10,241 nt of DNA, from positions 1 to 10,241 of the forward strand of contig JAPOKN010000035.1 of NCBI GenBank assembly GCA_029977605.1, given 5' to 3'. A model generated the notes under the pieces. It was not told the DNA's origin. It saw nothing but the letters and a program-made list of their open reading frames with translations, and did no database searches. Origin of the DNA: Methanobacteriota archaeon (GTDB lineage: Archaea; Thermoplasmatota; Poseidoniia; MGIII; CG-Epi1). The position numbers and the translations under genes were made by a program. Shown here piece by piece: positions 1-7,662 of this stretch; position 1 is the stretch's first letter, and each line of letters starts with the position of its first letter.

Positions 1-3000
1 GATCCTGGAGATGATGACGAAAGCAATCCAGACACAGGAGCTACGGATGGAAATGTAACAATTTATGAAATATTTGATCCGGTTTTAGGTACCGTAAAAA
101 GATGGACCTCCTTGGACGGCCTTCTCTACGATGATCAAGCTTCAAATCCTACTGACATGTACACTATGTACAATTATGATTCAGATAAATATGAAATTTT
201 CCCTACAAATTATGAAGGATATTCAAATATATTTGAGGGATGGATATGGATGGGAATTACAATTAGCACGACAGAATATACGAGAATTCCTTCAGTATCG
301 CCAGACGCAGAGATAATAGATTATGATCCAAATTCAACCGGAGTTAATATCCGATTTTTTAAGGATGGAGCCGATAATTACTATGTTCAAGGAAATGAAA
401 ATGTAGTTATAGATTTGAAATATAGAATGGGAACAAATGGTTCATATTTTAACAGACCTATTTCCGAAGATTTAACAACTGATGATATTCCTGAGCAAAT
501 TATAAGGCCAATAAATGGTGCGGATCAGGTTAAAGAAAATGTCAGAGAATTTCTCCAGTATAGACACGATAATGGAACAATAGCTAATGAACCCTTGTAT
601 TGGTTGTGGCCAGACAATGGAACTCCTGAAACAAATTTAGCATTAATAATTAATAATTTGACCTGGTATTTCTCTTCATTTATAGAGGGCGACGGAGATG
701 TCCCTGATACAGAGGAACCATGGGATGCTTATCAGACTATTTGCATTAACGGAATAGGGGCTTGTAGGCACAGATCTTTTGGTTTCTTTGTTACAGCTTT
801 AGCATTGGGTGCGCCAACAAGGTATGTTTCGAATGAGGCCCATGCATTTGTTGAAGTATACATTCCAGTTGATAATGAAACGGTTTCTGCAAGTCACTGG
901 AAACGAATTAATTTAGGTGGAACAGGTAGCAGTACAACACTTGATAGGCCTGATGAAGATGATGAGGATGGAGACACCTTTGATTTCGATGAGATGGATC
1001 CTGACGATATAGATAATATGACTGGTGTAGAAGTTACCATAGTTATTGAATCATATTCACCAGAAGAAGTAGCAAAAGGTGAGATAATTCGTATTACGGG
1101 TTATGCAGAGGATGAAAATGGGACTAAATTGTCCAACTTCCCAATAGGTTTTGGAATGTGGGATAAGGATCATATAAATCCAGCGTTTGAAATAGGTTCT
1201 ACAGTCACAACGGCTTCGGGTACTTTCGACTACAACTCTACAGATTTTCTTCCAGCACTTCTTGGATTGAATGAAATTTATGCAGCTTCTTACAAACAAG
1301 GTTTTTTGGGTGTAGATGGGCCCAAGGAAATTGAAATTTCTTCAGATGCAATTCTAACTGTTTCAGCACCATCTTCTGTAGGCAAAGGACAGGATTTAAT
1401 TGTTTCAGGAACTTTACTGGATATAGGCGGTGTTGCAGCATCTAATGAAGAAATTGAATTTGAGATATGGGAGCCTGGGTTTGGCGGAGGAAAACCAGGA
1501 ACTGTTCGTTGTAACCCCCAATGGTGGCAACCATATCGTTGTGATATAGGTACAACAACTACAGACTCGTTTGGAAATTTTGTATTCAATTGGACTGTAC
1601 CTGAAAATGGTCAACCAGATTCAGATGACAACTATCGCTTAGAATCTCATTTTGACGGTTCAACTTATCTTAATGAAGAAACTGTTACAACTAATTTGAT
1701 TATTATGGATGAGACTGTAAATTTAACGGCCATCCTTTCTACAGACAGTGAGTATATTTCTAATAACATTTATGTTAATGGTAGCGTCTTAGAAAAAGCT
1801 GTAGGTAATGGAGATATAAGCATTGAATTATCTGGGTCTACTCTTTCATCTTTTGCTGTTGAAGATTCAAATTGGTCAAACGAGGTTTCAGTTCCATCCA
1901 GCCTATCTGCTGGCAATTATACGATAATTGTTTCATTTATTAGTTCGAGCGATACATTACCCGATGAAAAGGTAGAATTGCCTTTTACAATATTAGGTAC
2001 TAGTAATATTATTTTAGACGCAGATTCCTTAAAAATTACTAGAGGTGAAACAGTTACATTGGAAGGAGAGCTTGTTGATCACCTTGGTGAACCTATTTCA
2101 AACGAGGAGATACAAGTCATTTGGAATGATGAAATTTTAGGAACCGCAATAACAGAATCCGATGGTGATTTCTCTTATGATTACTTAGTTACACTTGATA
2201 CTTCACTTGCAAACGTAACATGGTCTGCAGATTTCGCAGGTAATTTTCTCCATGATAGTTCTGAAGCGTCACAAGTAACTGAAATTTATCAACAAACAGT
2301 AATCAACTTCCAAATAGATAAAAAACATTTTTACTCTGGAGACCAATTCATCGTTTCAGGTAATCTTTCAATGGATAATGGAACTCTTTTCGAGGGAAAT
2401 CTAGTGTTTTATTTTGATGACGTTTTTGTTGAATCATTCACCACAGATGGTACATTTAGCTTTCAATATATTCCAGAGTCTTCATACTTAGATGTAGGTT
2501 CACATTCATTCAAACTCAGTTATTCTGAAATAGAATATAACTTAGGAGCTACTTCACAGGAAGAAGTATTCTTCCACAAGAAAGTCATAATTGAGGTTAA
2601 TGAGGAACAAGTTTTACGCGATCAGGAAATAGAGATAACTGGTTTCGCGAGAGATGAAAACTCTCTTGCAATTTCCGGTATTGATTTATCCTTCAAGTGG
2701 GGTGATAATGAAATTGATGGAGTTTCAACTACAATATTTGGAGGGTCGTTCTCTAAAGATTATTTGGTACCTAATGCTCAATTATTAGGGAAAATTACAG
2801 TTGAAGTTAATTTTGATAATTCTACCCAACCTTTCTACGATAATGCATCAAAGACCGTAGAGTTCACGGTAGTTTCTGAAACATTAATATTTATCCCCGA
2901 TACTGAATTAGTTAGAGGGTCAGATGTCTGGTTCAACGGTTCCATTTTAGACGATAGGGGCCAGCCCGTTGAAGATATTGAAGTAAATATTTTTTGGAAT

Positions 3001-5349
3001 GGAGATTATTTGAGATACGTTACAGGTGATTTAAACGGTAGCTTCAGTTTTATTTGTGAGTCTGATTGGGAATGTTCAGACACAGATCATCCAGTTGGTG
3101 TAATTCCAGTAGAACTTGATTTTGGTGGATTTGGTTATTATCTTCCATCTAATTATATTTCAAATTATACAATATGGGGTAGCACTTCAATTGAGATACT
3201 TGATTTCAACGCTTCAGTTATCGCAGGCAATAATGTTTCTTTCAATGGATTCATTGAGAATGATTTGGAAGTTCCCTTAGACCGAGAAATTAAGATATTG
3301 TGGAATGGAATCACAAGGACTACAGTTCAATCAGTCAATGGAGAGTTTGAAGGAAGTTTCAGGTTACCATATGACACTATGGTGGGCAATCATTCTTTAA
3401 CTGCTAAAGTTGAAGATCAAAATTATCTTCGTGAATCATCAGACGTAGTTGAAGTGTTTGTTCAGAGGGAAACCGAGGTAATCATACAGTGGTTAGGTGG
3501 ATATAGAAATCAATCTACCACAGTTTCAGGATATCTTAGAGATGTAGCTGGAATGGGACTTCCAAACTTAGAGTTAGAAGTTTATTTTGATGGAATATTT
3601 GTAGGAAATGTTACTACTCAAAATTTGGGACTTTACAGTTTCGAATATTTAATCCCCTTTGACACTACACTTGGAACGCACAATATTAGAGTAGTTTTTA
3701 CAGGTTCATATTTTTATGTTGAATCAAATAACAATGCAAATTCTGAGGTATTATCAACTACAGTCTTTGAATTTGATGAGATTGAAGTTTTCCGTAATCA
3801 AGAGTTTTTCTTGAGTTCTTATTTGTTTGACGATTTAGCTAATCCTATGTCAGATCAACATGTTAATTTGACATTTAACGGTAAAAGATACCACTTAGTA
3901 ACTGATGAAGCCGGTTTGGTTGAGCAAAATATTACTTTGGCGCCTAATCACAAGCTAGGAAATTATGTTGCTAAATGGGATTACCTAGGGTTCGAATACT
4001 ATCTTCCATCTTTCTCTGAGCAAGAAGTTAGGGTGGTAGCTTCCACTAATATTGTATTATCATCTGATTCAGAAGTAATTGTTGGAGAAACTTTTAGTTT
4101 TAATGGAACTTTGAAGGATGACATGGGTAATCCACTCAAAGCAACCTTAAGTTTTTCGTTTGATGGCAATATCATCGAAACAATTGAATCAGATTCCAAT
4201 GGTTATTTCGAAAATACTTATTTAGTTCCAGACGAAAGCATTGCAGGTCCAAACACAATAATGGTAACTTATATTCCTGATGAATTTTATCTATCTTCAA
4301 CTTCTAGTTGGGTTTTACAAGTATCTCACAATATTAGAATCGAATTGCCAGATTATTCTTCAATGACAAATACAACTGAAACAATTTCAGGTTTTGTATT
4401 CGACAAAGCAGATCGTCCGGTTTCTAGTCTTGAAGTTAGGTTAACCTTAGATTCTGGATTTCCTTTAATCACGAATACAAATTCTGATGGTGAATTTAGC
4501 ATAGACTTAGAAATTCCTTATGGCACTTCTTTAGGATATCATAATTTAACTGTTGAATCGCTTGGTAACAATTATTATATTGGAAACAGTACTACCTCAA
4601 AATTATTTGTCCAAGGTCAAACGTTTTTGACTTTAGATGTTCCAGCTTCTTTAGAATTTAAGCAGGAGTTCACAGGAACGATTACTCTTCAAATGTACGA
4701 TGGAACTTATGTCTCTGGAGCTCCATTACTAATATCATTTGAACCGCTTGGAATGACTACAATGGTTGTTACAGATTTCAACGGAACTGCAACGTTTTCG
4801 TCTTATTATTCAGGGAATACAACAATTCCAATGCAAGTAACTGTAAATTACACAGGGAATGAAGAATACGTAGCTAGTAGTATTGAATCTACAATTATAT
4901 ACAGAGCACCTTCACAACAATCTAACTATGCAATATGGGCAATTATTGGGGCTACTTTAGTCGCATCTTCAGGAGTATTACTAGGCTGGAAATGGTATCG
5001 AGAGCGTCATCTTAGAGAAATTCAGCGGATTTTGGAATCAACCGCTTTAGCTTTAGAGGCAAATATGGATTATAGAGATTCAATTGTTTTCTCCTACAAA
5101 GAGATGTGTAAAGTTTTACAGGGTCATGGATATCTAAGAAAACACTTCGAAACAGTTAGGGAGTTTCAAGAAGCTCTGCGTACAGCCTTATCACTAGATC
5201 AAGATTCAGTTGCAAGATTGACTATTCTTTATGAGGAAGCAGACTATACTAAGAAAGAATTGGATGATGATCACAGAATTAATGCAGTATCTGCACTTAG
5301 AACTGTAATTGAAAGTTTAGATTTGAACGAATCAGCTCTAGAAGACTAA
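1..5349 (+). CDS. Giant surface protein: transglutaminase-like domain, 13 Ig-like repeats, membrane anchor, DUF4129-like tail (5' end outside window)
   Basis: The frame is open from base 1 to the TAA at 5347-5349 (1782 visible residues, numbered from base 1). The TTG at 112 is not a convincing start, because coding-like sequence continues upstream; the signal peptide must lie outside the window. In order: an acidic linker (1-17); an unassigned region (about 18-180); a transglutaminase-like fold with Cys255 in GACRHRS, His281 in EAHAFVEVY and Asn304 in WKRINLGG; an acidic linker (315-338); 13 Ig-like repeats (343-1636); one transmembrane helix (about 1643-1663) followed by KWYRERHLR, which puts the C-terminus inside; and a cytoplasmic DUF4129-like domain (about 1680-1770) with the family's pattern of YKEM, GHGYLRK, T-x-x-EF and LYEEADY. 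The likely role is a wall-anchored or surface enzyme or adhesin linked to the MoxR/DUF58 machinery. The true substrate is unknown. The third triad residue is Asn where Asp is usual. The next gene starts one base after the stop. Confidence 0.88.
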   Translation, partial: DPGDDDESNPDTGATDGNVTIYEIFDPVLGTVKRWTSLDGLLYDDQASNPTDMYTMYNYDSDKYEIFPTNYEGYSNIFEGWIWMGITISTTEYTRIPSVSPDAEIIDYDPNSTGVNIRFFKDGADNYYVQGNENVVIDLKYRMGTNGSYFNRPISEDLTTDDIPEQIIRPINGADQVKENVREFLQYRHDNGTIANEPLYWLWPDNGTPETNLALIINNLTWYFSSFIEGDGDVPDTEEPWDAYQTICINGIGACRHRSFGFFVTALALGAPTRYVSNEAHAFVEVYIPVDNETVSASHWKRINLGGTGSSTTLDRPDEDDEDGDTFDFDEMDPDDIDNMTGVEVTIVIESYSPEEVAKGEIIRITGYAEDENGTKLSNFPIGFGMWDKDHINPAFEIGSTVTTASGTFDYNSTDFLPALLGLNEIYAASYKQGFLGVDGPKEIEISSDAILTVSAPSSVGKGQDLIVSGTLLDIGGVAASNEEIEFEIWEPGFGGGKPGTVRCNPQWWQPYRCDIGTTTTDSFGNFVFNWTVPENGQPDSDDNYRLESHFDGSTYLNEETVTTNLIIMDETVNLTAILSTDSEYISNNIYVNGSVLEKAVGNGDISIELSGSTLSSFAVEDSNWSNEVSVPSSLSAGNYTIIVSFISSSDTLPDEKVELPFTILGTSNIILDADSLKITRGETVTLEGELVDHLGEPISNEEIQVIWNDEILGTAITESDGDFSYDYLVTLDTSLANVTWSADFAGNFLHDSSEASQVTEIYQQTVINFQIDKKHFYSGDQFIVSGNLSMDNGTLFEGNLVFYFDDVFVESFTTDGTFSFQYIPESSYLDVGSHSFKLSYSEIEYNLGATSQEEVFFHKKVIIEVNEEQVLRDQEIEITGFARDENSLAISGIDLSFKWGDNEIDGVSTTIFGGSFSKDYLVPNAQLLGKITVEVNFDNSTQPFYDNASKTVEFTVVSETLIFIPDTELVRGSDVWFNGSILDDRGQPVEDIEVNIFWNGDYLRYVTGDLNGSFSFICESDWECSDTDHPVGVIPVELDFGGFGYYLPSNYISNYTIWGSTSIEILDFNASVIAGNNVSFNGFIENDLEVPLDREIKILWNGITRTTVQSVNGEFEGSFRLPYDTMVGNHSLTAKVEDQNYLRESSDVVEVFVQRETEVIIQWLGGYRNQSTTVSGYLRDVAGMGLPNLELEVYFDGIFVGNVTTQNLGLYSFEYLIPFDTTLGTHNIRVVFTGSYFYVESNNNANSEVLSTTVFEFDEIEVFRNQEFFLSSYLFDDLANPMSDQHVNLTFNGKRYHLVTDEAGLVEQNITLAPNHKLGNYVAKWDYLGFEYYLPSFSEQEVRVVASTNIVLSSDSEVIVGETFSFNGTLKDDMGNPLKATLSFSFDGNIIETIESDSNGYFENTYLVPDESIAGPNTIMVTYIPDEFYLSSTSSWVLQVSHNIRIELPDYSSMTNTTETISGFVFDKADRPVSSLEVRLTLDSGFPLITNTNSDGEFSIDLEIPYGTSLGYHNLTVESLGNNYYIGNSTTSKLFVQGQTFLTLDVPASLEFKQEFTGTITLQMYDGTYVSGAPLLISFEPLGMTTMVVTDFNGTATFSSYYSGNTTIPMQVTVNYTGNEEYVASSIESTIIYRAPSQQSNYAIWAIIGATLVASSGVLLGWKWYRERHLREIQRILESTALALEANMDYRDSIVFSYKEMCKVLQGHGYLRKHFETVREFQEALRTALSLDQDSVARLTILYEEADYTKKELDDDHRINAVSALRTVIESLDLNESALED
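532..927 (+). other. Transglutaminase-like (papain-fold) domain within the giant surface protein
   Basis: Residues about 178-309 read as a transglutaminase-like core. Cys255 sits at the start of a helix in the GxCRH context. It is followed by ALALGAPTRYVS (the family's helix and RYV strand), then His281 in EAHAFVEVY, then Trp300 with Asn304 four residues on. In the family, the third residue is normally Asp in a W-x-x-x-D pattern. Members act as transglutaminases, proteases or amidases, and which activity applies here cannot be told from sequence. The domain lies on the extracellular side, judged from the single downstream membrane span and the positive residues after it. An additional Cys248 lies seven residues before the nucleophile. 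Confidence 0.82.
1027..4908 (+). repeat. Array of 13 Ig-like (group 3 type) protein repeats
   Basis: Residues 343-1636 divide into 13 units of about 95-120 residues, starting near residues 343, 450, 571, 667, 765, 861, 960, 1061, 1157, 1253, 1348, 1444 and 1540. The shared plan is an opening beta strand, G-x-x-(hydrophobic)-x-G, D-x-x-G-x-P, a WNG or FDG turn, a D-x-NG-x-F turn, a (V/I)P then LG or VG segment, and a closing aromatic-Y-L-x-S type strand (for example YYLPS in units 7 and 10). This resembles bacterial Ig-like group 3 domains, which form extended stalks on surface proteins. Units 1 and 2 are the longest (107 and 121 residues). The copies are diverged at the DNA level, so this is an old array and not a recent tandem duplication. 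Confidence 0.82.
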
Positions 5350-5350
5350 T

Positions 5351-6655
5351 ATGGAAATATCTAGCCGCTCTGGTATAATTATTCTTTTTGCTACAGTGGC
5401 AGTTTGTACATTAGTTCTGTTTCCTCTCTTACAATACGTAGCAGAACGAGATCCTCAATTATCAGCTTATGATGATGATTGGAATGATATTTCAAATTTT
5501 AGAAAAGGTTTGGAAGACAATCCAAATACAAACTATAATGTTAGTGCAGTATTGTCAAATCCTGGTGTACTTGATGAGATCTCCGACCCCTCCTCTACCT
5601 TATTTGTTGTAGTAGGCACAGAATCTCCATATTCTTCTCTTGAACTGGAAATATTAGCAAGATATATGGAGAGCGGTGGAAGTATACTTGTGTTCGGTGA
5701 TTTTGATTATTCTAATACTATTGCAGAATTATTTGCAATCGAATTTGTAAAGCATAGGCTATGGGATCAAAACTACAGAGATAATTTATCATTGATTCCT
5801 ACGACTGCAATTGTTGAAGGTGAATCTTACAACATACTTTTGAATGAGCCTGTTGCGATTAGAGATTTAGGTTCTCAATACATCAATCTTTGGAGTCAAG
5901 GCTTTGAATGGAATAAAAAAGTCTTTATTTCTACATCAAAAAATTCTTGGATTGATTCAGATGACGACGGATTAATAACTCCTGAAGATGAAGTGTCCGG
6001 CCCTCAAGGTTTTACAGTTGGAATGCGTTGTGAAATGAAATCTGCTGAAGGGGTACAATTAGGAACTGCGGTTTTTGTTTCAGATTCAAGTTTGCCAATA
6101 AACATGATGTGGAATGAAGACAGAAATTCTGACTTTTTATTAAGTCTAATAGAATCAATGATAGGTATTGAAGGTGATATTTTATTTGATGAATCTAGAC
6201 ATACACAAGAATCGTTTGGGGCTAGTTTATTTCAGAGTGCATTAGGATTCTATTTTCTTCTAGCAGGTGATACCTTAATAATCCAAGTAATTAGGCTAAA
6301 TGTTCTTGTTTTAGTAATTATTTTGACGATGGGCTTGTCGATGAGGCAGGCTGAACCTAAACGCTGGTATCATATTTTCGATATTAGAAAACCTAGGCCT
6401 CTTAGATCATACGGGCATAGTCTTGATAAGGGAATTCTTGCACTTCAAGATGTATTTTTGGAGAGGTTAAGGTTGAAGCATCAAATTTATGAGTTTGATG
6501 ATAAATCCAGAAAAGATAGAATGTCCATGCTAGCAGACGTACTGAATCGTTATAATGTGGCCTTAGATGAAGATATTAAGATGCTTTTGGGTAATCCTCA
6601 AGAAATAAGGCCAGATATTCTCAGAAGTATAGCTAAAAAATTGAGTGCGTGGTAA
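5351..6655 (+). CDS. DUF4350-type membrane protein
   Basis: This 434-residue protein starts one base after the preceding stop codon, without a Shine-Dalgarno sequence. It has an N-terminal membrane span (about 7-29). An extracytoplasmic Rossmann-like region follows, with a beta-strand FVVVG (85-89), a helix LEILARYMESGG and a strand SILVFGDFD (111-119), as in DUF4350 and related GATase1-like domains. The conserved-looking FDESRH (279-284) matches the D-E-x-x-H box usually found just before the second membrane span (here about 306-333). A basic cytoplasmic tail of about 100 residues completes the protein. DUF4350 genes are commonly found beside MoxR, DUF58 and DUF4129 genes; the biochemical role is unknown, and a structural or ligand-sensing subunit of the complex is a guess. 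An unusual feature is an EF-hand-like loop at residues 202-213. Confidence 0.8.
   Translation: MEISSRSGIIILFATVAVCTLVLFPLLQYVAERDPQLSAYDDDWNDISNFRKGLEDNPNTNYNVSAVLSNPGVLDEISDPSSTLFVVVGTESPYSSLELEILARYMESGGSILVFGDFDYSNTIAELFAIEFVKHRLWDQNYRDNLSLIPTTAIVEGESYNILLNEPVAIRDLGSQYINLWSQGFEWNKKVFISTSKNSWIDSDDDGLITPEDEVSGPQGFTVGMRCEMKSAEGVQLGTAVFVSDSSLPINMMWNEDRNSDFLLSLIESMIGIEGDILFDESRHTQESFGASLFQSALGFYFLLAGDTLIIQVIRLNVLVLVIILTMGLSMRQAEPKRWYHIFDIRKPRPLRSYGHSLDKGILALQDVFLERLRLKHQIYEFDDKSRKDRMSMLADVLNRYNVALDEDIKMLLGNPQEIRPDILRSIAKKLSAW
5954..5989 (+). other. EF-hand-like calcium-binding loop in the DUF4350-type protein
   Basis: Residues 202-213 read DSDDDGLITPED. They satisfy the 12-residue EF-hand loop pattern: acidic at positions 1, 3 and 5, Gly at 6, Ile at 8 and an acidic residue at 12. 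Asp at position 12 occurs in dockerin-type loops, while Glu is more usual in classical EF-hands. The loop lies in the region predicted to face outside. Only one loop is seen, and the flanking helices are not clear, so a calcium role is inferred from the motif alone. Confidence 0.45.
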
Positions 6656-6656
6656 A

Positions 6657-7658
6657 TTGAGTAGCGAAAAAGATGTTAAAGAAAATTCTAGTCAATCTCT
6701 TGACTTAGTTAAGAAAACTAACAAGTCAGCAAAACAAATTGCAGATGAAGTTTCTAATGTAGTATTAGGAAAAGAACAAACTATTGAAATGGTTATGGCA
6801 GGAATTCTAGCTAATGGTAACATTTTGTTTGAAGATTTTCCAGGTTTGGCAAAGACATTGATGTCTAATACTTTGGCTGATGCCTTAGGATGCGAATTTA
6901 AGAGAATTCAATTTACACCGGATTTATTACCTGCTGACATTACAGGTTCTTATTTTTATGACCCTGAAAAAAATAAATTTAAGTTTCGTAAAGGGCCGAT
7001 ATTCTGTAATATTCTTTTAGCTGATGAAATAAATAGAGCACCTCCTAAAACTCAAGCTGCTTTACTAGAAGCGATGCAGGAGAAGCAAATTACTATTGAG
7101 GGAACAACGCACAAATTAGCATCTCCTTTCATTGTTTTGGCAACTCAGAACCCTATTGAGTACGAGGGGACCTACCCTCTCCCAGAGGCTCAGATGGATC
7201 GTTTTCTAATTAAATTAAGTGTAGGGTATCCTGATGAGGATGTTGAGACAGGCATTCTAGAAGGGCGCTCACAAAGAAAGAAAGATTCTTTTACGGTTAA
7301 ATCCCGCGCTACTCCAGATAAAGTAGATGAAATGCACGCCTCAATCGAGGAAGTTTTTGTTAAGAAAGAAGTAATGAGATATATTGTAGACTTAGTTCAA
7401 TCTACTCGAAGAGATCCTCGTGTTGCTGTAGGTTCAAGTCCTCGTGGAAGTCTTGGTCTGTTCAAGCTGTCCAGAGCTTTGGCAGTTCTTTCTGGGAGGG
7501 ATTATGTAGTTCCTGATGATGTTAAAAGAGCTGCAATTCCTGTACTTGGCCACAGAATAATTCTTAAGCCAGAAGCACGTATTCGTGGTGTAAATGTCGA
7601 AGAGGTTATAGGTGAATTACTTATGACTGTCCAAGTTCCAGCAGTAACTGTGGAATAG
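6657..7658 (+). CDS. moxR: MoxR-family AAA+ ATPase
   Basis: This is a cytoplasmic ATPase of about 333 residues (337 if read from the GTG at 6645), the normal length for MoxR. Residues are numbered from that GTG: Walker A FPGLAKT (65-71); Walker B ILLADEINR (123-131, Asp127/Glu128); sensor 1 ATQNP (166-170); the Arg in QMDRF (186); sensor 2 SSPRGSLGL (264-272). All motifs are intact. MoxR proteins are thought to act as chaperones that remodel vWA-domain partners, and the adjacent DUF58 gene is the expected partner. Two starts are possible. TTG at 6657 is one base after the upstream stop, like the preceding junction. GTG at 6645 would overlap the upstream gene by 11 bases. I prefer 6657 on spacing alone, and neither start has a Shine-Dalgarno sequence. 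The adjacent DUF58 gene supports the MoxR-proper type. Confidence 0.93.
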   Translation: MSSEKDVKENSSQSLDLVKKTNKSAKQIADEVSNVVLGKEQTIEMVMAGILANGNILFEDFPGLAKTLMSNTLADALGCEFKRIQFTPDLLPADITGSYFYDPEKNKFKFRKGPIFCNILLADEINRAPPKTQAALLEAMQEKQITIEGTTHKLASPFIVLATQNPIEYEGTYPLPEAQMDRFLIKLSVGYPDEDVETGILEGRSQRKKDSFTVKSRATPDKVDEMHASIEEVFVKKEVMRYIVDLVQSTRRDPRVAVGSSPRGSLGLFKLSRALAVLSGRDYVVPDDVKRAAIPVLGHRIILKPEARIRGVNVEEVIGELLMTVQVPAVTVE

Positions 7659-7662
7659 TTCA

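Noticed and set aside
112..114. TTG at 112 as the start of the giant protein
   Set aside because: The same frame is open to base 1 with an acidic linker and domain-like sequence, and no signal peptide follows 112, so the gene is cut by the window edge.
1057..1614. Several minus-strand open frames of 66-99 codons
   Set aside because: They lie opposite the Ig-repeat region, have low-complexity or composition-driven sequence and no recognisable motif, and overlap one another; they are shadows of the + strand gene.
3999..4199. Minus-strand open frame of 66 codons
   Set aside because: It is opposite repeat 11 of the surface protein and has no independent coding support.
1027..4908. DNA-level tandem repeats or a recombination hot spot in the Ig array
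   Set aside because: The repeats share a protein pattern, but I see no long identical DNA stretches between units.
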